From Rehmannia glutinosa (Eukaryota; Streptophyta; Magnoliopsida; Lamiales; Orobanchaceae): a stretch of 64,000 nucleotides of DNA. The notes beneath the pieces are model-generated. The model was not told the origin of the DNA. It ran no database searches and saw nothing but the letters and a program-made list of their open reading frames with translations. The stretch spans positions 186,001 through 250,000 of the forward strand of contig JABTTQ020001086.1 in NCBI GenBank assembly GCA_016081115.2, in the 5' to 3' direction. Positions 52,850 to 64,000 of the stretch are shown here, one piece after another. Position 1 is the stretch's first letter. Every line of letters begins with the position of its first letter. A program made the translations under genes and the position numbers.

Positions 52850-55545
52850 GAATAAGTCAGTTTACTAATGGGAGAGGACCAGAATAGAATGTTTTCCTGC
52901 GACTTTTGTGACAGAGCACAAAGGGTGACAGATAAAGCAAACAAAATAAGTTAAAAATTAGGGAAAATTAGCTACATGGTTCCAACTTCCAAGAGATTAA
53001 TACTACTTCCGACTCTGTACAAGTCAGCAAACATCTATTCCTATTTACAATAGTAGCAACAACCAAAGTTAATGTCTTGACTTTCAACTAATAGATGCCA
53101 CTACAATACAAATATCTGATATGCTTACATGAAGCAGGTTAGCACTCCATGTACTAACATGAAGTCGGACATCAAGAGAAGTACAAGGTATGGCCATGTT
53201 TACGTAAGATGCAGTAATTAATTTTTGTATCATATGTAGACACACTCGCTTAAGGAATTGCTAAGCTCTTCAACATGGGGTGGACTAGTAGCAGACATGA
53301 GATACTATTTTAAGTGCCACTTCTCAAATGCCATCAGAGCTGAAGTTTTTATTTGAGGACAACCTGATCTTAACTAAAGCAATCAGTTCATTTCAAGCAA
53401 AACTTTGGGAGAAAGAATTATATCTGTAGCATTGTAGTTTTTCCCATTCAACCCACAAAGAAGCCTCCTTTTACAACATTCATAAAATGAAACATTACGA
53501 AATTGTAAATACAGATTCAACTACAACTTGTTTCATTAATATTGCCTATCCATGAGTGCACCATGATGCCGAAATCAGCATGCGTGGAAAATAAAATAAA
53601 GAGCAGAAACCTTAAAATTTATGACTTAAATTAACGTAGAATTCAATAGACAAATTCAAACTCAAGTCTTTTGGCAAGTCTATCCATATCAGAAAAGCCA
53701 GAATCAGCAACATTTTAACATTAAGTAGGAAAACCAACACTTCCTCACATCCAGGACATAATTGCACTAACATGCTGATATTTCCAGTTCATGGAATAGA
53801 TTGCTGCCAAACAATATTTCTGATTGAAAATTTTACATAAATGCAAATGTATATATGACTCATCATTTGTGAATTTGGGGAAATTCTAAATCAAGTTTGG
53901 AAAAGCAATGCAATTTTTTTTATTTGCTTGTGCATGTGGACATGGAAAATCTTTTCCGAAATTTGGTGAAATTCTATTCAATCCAATTTCAAGAAGCTAT
54001 GTCTATGTTTGGATTCATTTTCTATTCCCCTTTTCATTCTTCCAAAAAAAAAACATTCATTACAATCTCGAATACATTTCCCTCCTAATACATCACATTT
54101 TTCCTATATATTTTCCCAAAACATTTTCCTCAAACACTTCACAAATCCAAACATTCCCTATTAGTACTTTGTTTGCATGTGCATGTGTGCTGCAGGGCGA
54201 ATGGATCGGCTTGGATCCATCAATTTTGACAACTTGCAGCAAAGTTTTGCGCCAGGGACATCTAATCATTTAGGACATTGACATCACAATTATTCATGGA
54301 GTATTTTCAAATTTTAGTGAATTGAATGTTGGGGAGAACAAATCATTCCCTCTTAATCAAACACTTTACTTTGTTACAGTTAAAATCACCAGAAAGGATG
54401 ATCCTAATCATTGACACTTTGATGCAGCCTGGAACGAAAATAGCAGCAAAGTTGTGCCAGGGCGCCTAATCATTTGGGCTGCATCGACTACCATTCAACA
54501 CAATTGTCCACGGAGGATGTGGAACTCTAATCAATTTGTCTTAATTGCCACGAGTTAAGTAAAGGAAAAAGCACTATCTCATAATCATTTTCACTTAATG
54601 CTTCAGCCTTTCCCTTTTCGATAAATGTTGTTTGTGATGTTTTACTTGATCCCCTACTCCCTAATAGAACTCTTTAATCTTTTCTACACTTCCGTGTAAT
54701 TATAAAGAAATTATCAGACATTAATTTTCTTTCTAAGTACCAAAATGCACTTCTCAACTATCAGATACACGTGCAATGAAAGTGAATATGCTACTTTCCC
54801 CTGGGATGGCAAGTGCGCCACCACATGATCTACCTCAGTAATAGTCATCAAGTCCCTTGAGAAGAAACCATTGTCTATGTCACTTCCCTTTTAGAAACTA
54901 TAATTTCTCAAGTCGCTACTCTCGCTAAGTAGCCATAAATCTAGTTCAACACGAGAATCCAAAGGTCGTCATTGATTATAACTCCCTCATCTAACACTGC
55001 TTTGATACAGACATTCCCTCCTATCTTTCAGTAGATCAAATGAAACATAATCTTATCATAAAACTCTTTCTTCACACACCACTTCCCAAATAATCACTAT
55101 CCCAAAGGCCAAACAATTAATTTCTCCAAACAAGACAAATTCCTCCAACAAAATCACAAGACACATCGGTAAACCTATAAAAATATCACTCACAAACAGA
55201 AAAATAAAGAATAATAAAATTCCTACAAGCAAAAGCACGACTAGCCAAGGAACCAGAGTGCCCACAATTGGGCACCCAAAATTCAAAATATAGACAATCT
55301 TTATGAATAAAATAATGAGAATTTTTGTCATGAAATTGGGATGAGGTGGTTGTTCTAAAGAAAATTCAGTACCCAAAAATCAAAATTATCCGAATAAAGC
55401 ATACAATTGGCCCGGAAAATAAAACACGATTAACGAACACTAAAACGGAAGAAACGAATTCAACTTTATCCAGCGGTTGCTGGAATTTGAAGAATATAAA
55501 GCAAGCCCAGAAAGCCAAAAGAGGTGAAAACATCAAACCTGAACT
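52850..55545 (-). other. Probable long 5' UTR intron of the FLX-like gene
   Basis: An acceptor-like TTTACTAATG (plus strand; CATTAG on the gene strand) lies about 15 bp before the ATG, and a donor CAG|GTTTGATG lies near 55538-55545. No coding frame with a domain occurs between them. The interior holds a diverged direct repeat: AGCAAAGTTTTGCGCCAGGG at 54237 against AGCAAAGTTGTGCCAGGGCG near 54445. The intron model is inferred from splice motifs only. Confidence 0.4.
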
Positions 55546-55625
55546 TTTTAAAGCGATTTTCGCTGCAGAGATAGCATCTACAGTTTACACATGCAGCGAA
55601 AGGAAATAGAGAGGGAGGTCAAAAA
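55546..55625 (-). promoter_or_regulatory. Probable 5' UTR exon and start region of the FLX-like gene
   Basis: On the minus strand, pyrimidine-rich TTTTTGACCTCCCTCTCTAT leads into TTTCGCTGCATG and ends at GTTCAG|GTTTGATG. This is the typical look of a plant transcription start followed by a short leader exon. A transcript map would settle it. Confidence 0.35.
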
Positions 55626-55851
55626 CAGGAAAATAAATTAGGCCTTTGGTATCAATTGCGAAAATTTAAATACTGTATTTGAGCTAATTCCACATTAACC
55701 CCACTAAATTTCATGTTACTCCGAATTACATTATTTTTTTTTTTTTTTTTTTGCCTATACATTACTAATTAATGTACTCGTCGTTCTTTTAATAGCATTT
55801 TACCCTTTTTTATTTTTTAGCAAATGATTGAATTCCTCTTATATTAAGTAA

Positions 55852-56648
55852 TCTATATATATATAATAAGAGCCGCTTCTAAAAGTGGTAAAAAAATTCC
55901 GCCCATTTTTCAGTCTAAAAATAGATGTCTTTGAAATCTATGAATCGTGTCGATTATTTTTGGAATGTAAATTATACTAAAACATTTTTGAAATTATGGT
56001 TGTACGCGTGGAATTATTAATGGAATATAATATCTCGCTTTAAACGCGTCCGCTATTTATGGAACAATTTTCTTTGAAAATCGGCTTTTAAGTATGAACG
56101 AATTCCTTTATATAATCATGCTACAAATTACCATAATTGGGCCGCATTCGCCGTTGTTGAGACATTTATGTATGGAATATTTTTAATTAGGTAATAAAAC
56201 AATTTTAATAGATTACTTGAAAATCAAGTTTGTAATCCCAAACGACAATGGTAAGTATATTATTATTTTTGGTTACAATATCTCAGTTAATTAACTTAAT
56301 TAGTGGAAATCTGAATGCACAATTAATAATAATAAATTGCAAATTTTTTTATGCCATGTAGATTTGTATACGCATCAATTCAAACTAGGAATTTAGTAAA
56401 GTAAATATTTTACAAAAAAAAAGAATCTGTGGTGAATCATATATACAACTTTTTACGTAACTGTTAATAAAAGAGAGAGAAAAAACATAATAAAAAAATT
56501 CTGCAAAGATTTATATTTCCATATAAAAGCTACACTACTAACCTATATATATGCGATACCCTGTCAGTTTGATTTTAAAACACTCATCAGAACAAAGAGC
56601 AATTTATTTTTCTCTGCATATTGGACAAACACATTCATATACAAAAAA
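55852..56648 (+). other. Helitron 5' leader
   Basis: Non-coding AT-rich leader. GTGGTAAAAAAATTCCGCCC near 55886 follows the terminus, as in many plant Helitrons. A TATATATATGCG box near 56540-56550 lies about 100 bp before the RPA-like start and could be a promoter. Confidence 0.4.
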
Positions 56649-59102
56649 ATGGCGCCCATGTTGACTTTGATCAAAGTGAATTCCTCAAAAACACAATGGA
56701 ATGTGAAGCTAAGATTAGTACGTCTTTACGAAAAACCTCAGTTTAATGACAAAACTCAAGTGCAGAGTTTGGAATGTGTTTTTCATGACTATGAGGTATG
56801 ATGCATAATATATGACTATGTAATGAATTATTTAGTCGATAAATTATATTAAATTATCGACCCTTTGTTTTTAATTATACAAATTGCGGGGTGACGAGAT
56901 TGAGGACTATAAGAAAACACAATATTCGCTAGTTCAAAAAATCCTTATCGAAGGCCATGTTTATGCGATTAGGGATTTTATTGTTGCCCCTTATTGACAA
57001 ATATCGAACATGTTTGACTAAACAAAAAATTTTGTTTCATGGAAAAACCCATTTTTTGAGATGTTCGACAAAATTTTCCCTCGATTTATGTTTGATTCGA
57101 AATTTTAGTGATCCGGCCATTTTGGACAATGTGGATGAGACCTCACTCTTTGGTAAGATATATTATATTTATTTTCTGTACATGTAAAATTTAAAGCATA
57201 AATTGTTATTAATTGATCATTTTTTTACCTTTGATTTTATTATCAACGAGATGTTATCAGAATTTTTTTCAATGCATTCGACTCAAACCACGAGAGATTG
57301 CTGGAGGAAAGAGCACTCGCTTCATAGAACTAACTTTGGAAGACTTGGAGTAATTTAGATTATCAAATTTTATTTAAGAAATTACGTTTAATCATAAACT
57401 TTAACGAAAAATTTATTTTGTTATTTTAATAGGAATAATCGCATCACTTGCACGTTGTGGGAGGAGTATGTTGACGAGATATTACCCTTTCTCGAAGAGG
57501 TTGATTTGAACCGATCGTGATTGTACAAATGTGCGAGCTAAAGTGTTTCGTGGTAAATTAATAACTTAAACTTATTTCTAAATAGCAAGGTAAATTATCC
57601 ATATTCTTATTTAATTTTTAATCGTTTTTTTACTCTTTAATAAATTGTAGATAGAGTGAATGTATCGAATACATACGATGTTACAAAGTTGATTTTGATG
57701 CCAAATTGGATGAGATTGCGAGACTTCAAGAAAATGTTAGAACAAATATTTAGATTACATTTTTATTTTTCTTTCTTTTGTTAATAGATAATTCTTATTA
57801 ATATTCAATCTAACATTTTGTTTTTTTAAAATTATTTAGGTTTATGGCAAAGAAAAGGGCAACACCTTCAATTAGTCATGTTAGTGTGCCTACTACCCGA
57901 ACAATTTTTGAAGATTTGGAATCCGGAGAATCACCCGTTCGAATGATCGATCAATTGTATTGGAACAAAGAAGTAAATTAACAAACTGTTTTTTGTTATT
58001 ACCTTTTATTAAAATAAAAATATGATTATAATTATAATATATACATTATATATTTTGTGTTGTTTTTAGGTGGGAAGTTTTTGGGTGTGTGCAACCATTC
58101 TTTCATTTATTGGAGATTGGTGGTACCTTTCTTGCAAGAGATGCCCGAAGAAACTTACAAAGGCAGCAGATAAATTTTATTGCGAGCGTTGCGACAGTTT
58201 TTATCAATCCGGTGTTTTCAGGTATTTAGTACAATTATTTATTTTATTAAATATATATTACTCTATTCTAAACAATTCAATTAATCTACATCGACTTTGA
58301 AATTTCAAATTATTAGGTACAAAATTCATATCCAGGTTATTGATGATACAGGGAATGCAACTTTTTGTGTTGGGATAGAGATTGTCGAGTTATTAATAGG
58401 CAAAACGTGTCTTGAATTGAGAAACGAGTACTCGAGGTAATTTATTATCTATTTCAGGTTTATAAATTATAATGTTTATAATTCTTTTATTTAATTATTT
58501 TTAAAAAATTAAATGGAAGGAAGATGGACAGGATATACCGGATGACCTAGCAAGTTTGATTGATAAACAAGTATTTTTCAAGGTTCAAGTTAGGCGAGAC
58601 CAACTTGATAATTATGAAGGATCATTTTCAAAGTGGTGAAATTAAGCTGCAGATTCTCAATTGATTAAGAAGTTTTATCCTGGCGAGTAAAGTCGGTACT
58701 TAAAAAAAATCATTTGATACATAAATGTTTGTCTCTGATTATTTATTAATATTTATAATAAAAAAATTCAATATAACAATTGTTTTTTTTTTGTAACTTT
58801 AGGAGTCTGACTACCTATCCAAGCTTCAAAGGGAAGAAACGATCTAATGGCAAGGTATATTTAATTTTTCATCATAAAATATACTTAACCAAAAACATTG
58901 TACATTGTATTTATACATTTGGCTTTTTTTTGTTTAGGAATCTTCATCGGAGGATGAAGTGAATACTCCGAACAAGTTGAAAAGGATTAGAGATGAAGCT
59001 GCTAAAAGTCCATCAAGTAAGCGAGAATTGTTTGAAGACTTGTCCTCAAGTAATAAGGCAAAGAAGCTTAAGATGGTTAAAGAAGAAGATGCGAATAAGT
59101 GA
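56649..59102 (+). pseudogene. RPA70-like single-strand DNA-binding gene of the Helitron, intron-bearing
   Basis: Many plant Helitrons carry RPA1-like genes, thought to coat single-stranded DNA during rolling-circle transposition. Exon 1 (56649-56795) reads MAPMLTLIKVNSSKTQWNVK then LRLVRLYEKP, the first OB fold (DUF223). Later exons give the second OB region (LIEGHVYAIRDFIVAP near 56950, DPAILDNVDETSLF near 57120), CTLWEEYVDEILPFL (57445), and the RPA C-terminal zinc-finger OB fold: VGSFWVCATILSFIGDWWYL with C-x2-C and C-x2-C (58070-58221), then IHIQVIDDTGNATF (58318-58437). A lysine-rich tail ends at 59102. Introns keep GT-AG ends, but several exons contain stops or shifts. Confidence 0.8.
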
Positions 59103-59138
59103 GAATTATAGATTACATGCATTAAGTTAGGTTTTTAT

Positions 59139-61950
59139 AATTAGAGACTTCATGCTTCACGGTCCATGTGGTGATGTAAGAAAAAGTTCTCCGTGCATGG
59201 CCGATGGTCGTTGTACGAAACATTTTCCAAAAAAGTTTGTTGAGACTACTTTATCGATGAAGAAGGTTACCGCGATATAGGCGGAGAAATAATGGCAGAG
59301 TTATTGAGAAAAATGGCGTCCCTCTTGACAATAGATTCGTAGTGCCGCATAATCGGGGATTATTACTTAAAGACGGGGCTCACCTTAATGTCGAATGGTG
59401 TAATCAGTCACGATCAACAAAATATTTGTTCAAATATGTCAATAAAGGCCATGATCGTGTAATCGCATCATTCTATCGAGCAAACGGTGATGAAAGCATG
59501 AAAAACATTGTTGAAGTGAACATGTATTATGATTGTAGATATGTTTCGTCGTGTGAGGCAAAGCATGGAGACTACTAGGATACGAGATGCGTATAAATAC
59601 CCTTCGATTGAGAGGCTAAGTTTCCATCTCGAGAACGAAAGCAGAGTGTTATTTTTCATGATGATGAAAGAATGAGCGATGTTATTAACAAAAGCACCGG
59701 GAGAGAAAGCATGTTCCTAGCATGGATGGAAGCCAACAAGATATACCCTGAAGCCGGAGAGTTGATTTATGCGAAGCTCTACGAAATTCACGTGGAAATC
59801 AAACATTAGGAAGTGGGTGCCGAGAAAGGGGAGGAATACTATAGGACGTGTGCACTACGTGCCTCCGGATGTGGTGACATATATTATTTGAGGTGTCTTA
59901 TAAATGTAGTGCGTGGTGCCACATGTCATAATGACTATAAGAAGATTAAAGGTGTTCAACACTCTTCTTATCGAGAAGCTTGCTATGTTTTGGGTTTATT
60001 AGAAGATGATAAGGAGTATATTGACGGTATCAATCGAAGTCATTGGGCAAGTCTTTGAAAATCTTCGGATTTTATTTGTGTCATTGTTATCGTCGATTCT
60101 TTGAGCAGCGAAGTGGTATGGGAAAAATGTTGGCAATATCTTTCGGATGATATTCTATATAAACGACGACTCTTATGCAACATCAAGGTACTAATTCGGT
60201 GATTATATATTAGATATTATAATTTTAGTGTCAAATTCACGTATTTATTTTTAAAATAGTTTTTTTATAGTAAATTATTTATTCTTATATATTTTTATGT
60301 TTTTTCTTTTCTAATAGAACTCGTGCTAAGTGAGGATCAAATAAAGAATCGGCACTTTCCGAGATTGAAAAGTTATTGCGCGATCGTGGTAGGAGTTTGC
60401 GTGAGTTTGCCGACGATGCCTTTTAGGATGTTGATAGTATGGATATGAGTCAAAAAAGCAGTTGATATACGATGAGTTGCGCTATGATCGTAAGGCTCTG
60501 GCCATCGAACATAATAATCTTCTTTCAAACATGACGGATGAACAAAAAGGCGTGTATTCTAAAATCATGCGTGCTGTTCAATCGAAGCAGGTCGTATGTT
60601 CTTTGTGTATGGATATGGAAGACTTTGGTAAAACATATTTGTGGAGGGCTTTATCGGGGTTGAGATCTAAAGGGCATATTGTACTTAATGTGGCATCCAG
60701 GATAGTCGCTTCTTATTCTGGCGGAAGGGCGACACACTCGATTTTTAATACCCATTAATCCAAATGAATCGTCCACGTGCGAAATCAAAATGGGGAGTCC
60801 GCTTGCAGAATTGATTGTTCGTTGTAAACTCATAATATGGGGACGAGCTCCAATGATGAACAAGTATTGCTTTCAGACAGTGGATAAAAGTATACGAGAT
60901 ATTATGAGTGCCACATTTCGGGTAATCCCGACGTCTATTTGGAGGTAAAACGATCGTGTTGGGTGGGGACAGACGAGATATTGCGGTTGTACCCAAGGGA
61001 AGCCGGCAAGATATTGTCAATGCCACGATAAATTCATCATATTTATGGAAAGATTGCAAGGTGCTTAGGCTGACGAAAAACATGCGGCTTCAAAGTCTGG
61101 GTGAAACAGATGATTATGAAGATTTGAAGAGATTTTCCGAATGGATCGCTAGCATTGGAGATGGAACAATTGGAGGACGAATGATGGTTGTTCCACAATT
61201 GATATTCACGAAGATAATTTGCTCTACTCAAGCGGTGATCCACTTTCTACTATTGTCGAGAATACTTATCCAATGTTTAAAAAGCCACCGATGATCCGAC
61301 ATATCGAAGGACGAGCTATCCTAGCACCCACCCTTGATGTCGTCGAGTCCATAAATCGATACATGACTTCAATGAACTCATCCGAGGGTCATACGTATTT
61401 GAGCTCGATAAAGACACTTGCAAATCGGATGCAAATGTTGACTTCTTGCATGATTTGCACACACGAAATTCTTAAATGGTATAAGATGTTAAGCATTCCT
61501 AATCACGAACTACATTTGAAGGTTGGGACTCTTAATGCTCTGAGGAACATTGACTATTCGATTGGGTTTGCTGTGATGACGAGGTTGGTCATTACGAGGC
61601 TTAGCACACATGTTCGGAATGTAAAATTCTTACGGGAGCAAATCTTTGGTCATAAAGTTTTGATTCCTCGAATGACGCTTAACTCGTCGACCTCGAATTC
61701 CCTTCAAATTCCAGCGAAGACAGTTTCCTCTTATCGTTTTGTATGCCATGACAATAAACAAAAGTCAAGGACAATCTCTATCTCACGTCGTCTGTACAGA
61801 CTAAAGAATCCGAGTCTTGATCACGGCCAATTATACGTTCTTGTTTCACGTGTGACCAACCCTAGAGGCTTGAAAATATTAATTTGTGGCGATGATACAT
61901 CGAGCGATAAAACAGACAAATAATGTAGTCTACAAAAAGTATTCCAAAAT
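59139..61950 (+). pseudogene. Helitron RepHel: end of Helitron_like_N plus PIF1-type helicase, broken
   Basis: The protein starts abruptly at RDFMLHGPCGDVRKSSPCM, then GRCTKHFPKKF, HNRGLLLKDGAHLNVEWCNQ and YLFKYVNKGHDRV: the C-terminal half of the Helitron_like_N domain. The upstream part with the HUH (RGLPHAH-type) nuclease motif is missing. The link region has GCGDIYYLR and HSSYREACYVLGLLEDDKEY. The PIF1 helicase follows from about 60500: NMTDEQKGVYSKIM, a Walker A that survives only as FGKTYLWRAL, IIWDE-like Walker B near 60830, VLGGDRRDIAVVPKGSRQDI and KNMRLQSLGE. The end has the HGQLYVLVSRVTNPRGLKIL signature. Stops and shifts occur throughout. Confidence 0.85.
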
Positions 61951-62194
61951 TTGTAATTTTTATTTGTGGTGATATGACATGATATTTTTTTCGGAGGCAT
62001 TATATTGTTTAATAGTAATATTATTTACTTTATACAACCCATAAACATTACATCCCTTGCATCATACGGTCAAAAACTAGTTTTATATTAATATTCTAAT
62101 TATGTGTTGATGTTCATAGTTGTGATAAATTGAAACAAGGACTTGATCATAAGCTTTAATGTTGTTAATCATATGAAAAAAAAATCAAGTCTCT

Positions 62195-62398
62195 ATGCAT
62201 GTTGGTCATTATGCTCCTCGAATTATTACTTGTTTTTATTGTGGTAAAAAGGGTCACACGGTTAATACTTGTCGGGCTAGAAATAACTCTAATTATTATT
62301 GGAGACCTAAAAGTCTCAAAGCTAATCTCAAAGGACTAAAACACTTGAGGGTACCACAAAACAATGTTATATTAGGTATCAGGCGGTTTTCATATTAA
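62195..62398 (+). pseudogene. CCHC zinc-knuckle fragment, probably Ty1/copia gag
   Basis: The frame reads ITCFYCGKKGHTVNTCRARN, with C-x2-C-x4-H-x4-C spacing, followed by YYWRPKSLKANLKGLKHL and VPQNNV. A gag knuckle followed by WxPK, KANxxGPKxxWVPK-like sequence is the pattern of plant copia gag-protease junctions. No gag upstream or protease downstream is present. It lies 115 bp outside the Helitron end. Confidence 0.6.
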
Positions 62399-62504
62399 TA
62401 AATTTATATTTATGATGCTGCTTAAAAGAGCAGATCAATCCAAGTCAAGATAGTTGAATAATCGGTCCAAATTCCACTCCAAAAGCTGGAAAAATATTTA
62501 GGTG

Positions 62505-62860
62505 GGAAATTGCCTACAACACCCAACAAACATTAGACGGATCTAGGGTTGCCCCTTGGGAAGCTCCTTCGACGTTCAAGTAAGCATATGCGGAAGAATA
62601 ATTGCAAAGCAAAGGATAAAACTTAAGAGCAAAAATTGAGAATACTTACAATGAACAAGGATGGATCATTTATACACGAATTTATGGGCCGCATGTGTTT
62701 AGTATAATGAAGTGGGTCATGGAGCCTATTCGGGCCTCATGGTAGGTAAATAATAATTATGACCAACAAGTAATAAATAATATACGACAATTAATTAAAT
62801 AAACTTGAATTAATAAATGCGTAAAATAATAAATTGGGAAGAGTCAAATTTGCCCCCAAC
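62505..62860. repeat. Dispersed repeat, copy related to 20296-20640
   Basis: It has the same order of landmarks as the copy near 20.3 kb: a CTCCTTCGACGTTCAAGTAA box, GAAGTGGGTCATGG, then an AATTAATTAAATAAAC tail. It is non-coding. It is either a solo LTR fragment or a short transposon. Confidence 0.45.
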
Positions 62861-63626
62861 AATTTATATCCTCGATTATGACAAAAAAATACTTGTTAAG
62901 AGCTAGGGCTAGAAAAGAACTAAATTACTCAATATTACGCTCAAAATAGATCGTTAAAAATTCGTTTGAACTCGATTTGTTAACATAACGAACCAAGTTT
63001 AAACACATTTTCTCATTCGATAAAATGTAACGCTCGCTCGAGCTCGACTCGATTAGAGAAAATAATAGTAAAATATGTAGAAATATATCAGGCTAATCGA
63101 AATCGATCGTGTTCGGTCAACTAATGCTCATTCAAATTTGACTCGATTAAATAATCAAACCAAATTCAAAGACAAGTTTTGAAACTCGGCAAAATTTTAG
63201 ACAATCTTGAGCATTATTATGTTCGATTATACTCGAGATATGTTTACGCCCCTACTAAAAGTAATAAAGATTATACCAAATAAAATTGACGAAATACAAA
63301 AGATAAGTAATTTTGCAATTTGGGTTGAGGTTATGGAAGAAAAGGTTGGGTTGTGGAGATTTACGGGTTTCTATGGCATTCGAGAAGGAAGAGCAAGTCA
63401 ACGAGAATCCTGGAATTTGTTGAATTCAAGGTCACAATCTGTATTGTTCGGAGCTGTATTGGTGTTTTTAATAACATGTTGCAATCGGAGGATTAATAAG
63501 GAAGGGTTGAACCAGGGTCGGTCCGAGGTTAGTCACAAGAGCATGACTATGCCCCACGATTTTGAGAGACCCCAATTTTACATAAGTCATTATATATATG
63601 TACAAATATTTTATTAAGTTATTTTT
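62861..63626. other. Intergenic DNA, no gene called
   Basis: A 136-codon plus-strand frame at 63207-63617 has no domain and an atypical composition. I do not call it. Near 62940-63130 the phrases CTCGATTTG, CTCGACTCGATTAG and TTTGACTCGATTAAA repeat loosely. Confidence 0.35.
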
Positions 63627-64000
63627 TGTGAAGATGGACATAAAGTCCACTTTTCTAAGCTATACCATGTATAGGATGATGAAGATTTTTGTAGGCAACA
63701 ACTTTGTTGCCTAATTTATTGAGACGGTTGGGTGGAAATTTGGTGTGCAAACCAATTAATGATGGCAGATAAAATTGGCCTATAAATAGGCATAAGGTTT
63801 GATATTTGAAACCATTCGAGTGAAGCAAGCATCCAAGCATCCTATCTAGCCTTGTTATTTCCTCATTTAAAGAGTGATAGTTTTTCTCCTTGTATTTAGA
63901 GAGAAGGTATTGTAATCCCTATTTTATAGTGAATTGCCCCTACACTTGCCCGTGGTTTTTACCTCAAATTTATTGGGGTTTTCACGTAAAAATATTCGTG
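63627..64000 (+). mobile_element. 5' part of a probable Ty1/copia LTR, cut by the window end
   Basis: From about TGTGAAGATGG (63627) the sequence leads to a promoter-like GGCCTATAAATAGGC (TATA box at 63781-63789), then a transcript-like region. Near the edge, ACTTGCCCGTGGTTTTTACC and GGGGTTTTCACGTAAA are a signature of plant Ty1/copia LTR 3' ends. The LTR should terminate within tens of bases of the window edge, and the internal region would lie beyond it. The left boundary is approximate. Confidence 0.6.
63781..63789 (+). promoter_or_regulatory. TATA box of the copia LTR
   Basis: TATAAATAG within GGCC..GGC context. It lies about 155 bp from the proposed LTR start and 220 bp before the window edge. 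It is placed to drive the element's own transcript. Confidence 0.55.

Larger units (their letters stand above)
55852..62080 (+). mobile_element. Helitron with RPA-like gene and truncated RepHel
   Basis: Helitrons transpose by a rolling-circle-type mechanism and insert between A and T. The 5' end reads TCTATATATATATAATAAGA after a host A at 55851. The 3' end reads CATACGGTCAAAAACTAG before a host T at 62081, with a degenerate hairpin (CCCTTGCATCATACGG) about 6 bases inside. Both ends match the plant Helitron style (TC at the start, CTRR at the end). Internal genes are an RPA70-like gene (56649-59102) and a RepHel gene (59139-61950) in the same orientation. All coding parts are damaged. The element is 6.2 kb, shorter than most autonomous Helitrons. 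Confidence 0.8.

Noticed and set aside
63207..63617. 136-codon plus-strand frame as a gene
   Set aside because: No recognisable motif, no intron or promoter context, and the 3' part runs towards the copia LTR. Likely chance.

Overview
This window is nuclear DNA of a flowering plant, most likely a eudicot. It is AT-rich and gene-poor. It has GT-AG introns, plant-specific gene families (plant tetraspanin, PPR, FLX-like), plant transposon families and a decayed piece of plastid rpl2. No bacterial operons, CRISPR arrays or ribosome binding sites are present, and I cannot name the species.

Host genes. Four recognisable genes all lie on the minus strand: a tetraspanin of the TET7/8/9 kind (10963-12938, two exons), COX6B, a cytochrome c oxidase subunit (41454-44277, four exons), an intronless P-class PPR gene resembling Arabidopsis At1g05600/EMB3101 (45407-46902), and an FLX-like coiled-coil gene closest to FLX-like 4 (51041-52849, plus a probable 5' UTR exon near 55.6 kb). 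A 5'-truncated copy of the complex I subunit NDUFB7 lies at 14.3-14.5 kb and an rpl2 fragment of plastid origin at about 5.0 kb.

Mobile DNA by region. 1-10.7 kb holds MITEs, an imperfect palindrome, the rpl2 fragment, a hAT-type element nested in another hAT-type element (6166-7934, both with 8-bp target duplications) and an irregular minisatellite (8.13-8.80 kb). 13.7-24.9 kb holds an RNase H relic, a repeat-rich block around the NDUFB7 copy, two tRNA-derived SINEs, a tandem duplication and a short non-autonomous LTR element on the minus strand (23345-24925). 25.0-38.6 kb is one nested unit: an Athila/Tat-like LTR retrotransposon with gag and protease but no visible reverse transcriptase or integrase, whose 3' LTR is split by a complete 7.35-kb L1-type LINE with matching target duplications and a 21-A tail. 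55852-62080 is a Helitron with recognisable ends. It carries an intron-bearing RPA70-like gene and a RepHel gene that lacks its Rep (HUH) part. The window ends inside a probable Ty1/copia LTR.

Main anomaly. Every host gene has a reading frame broken by a single-base change, mostly a lost base in a run of 2-3 identical bases. The exon-length arithmetic becomes exact when each is counted, and the LINE reverse transcriptase shows the same kind of lesion. The simplest reading is uncorrected insertion/deletion error in the assembly rather than four independent pseudogenes. I found no convincing undescribed biological system. The most structurally informative objects are the LINE-in-Athila nest and the Helitron that pairs an RPA-like gene with a Rep-less helicase.
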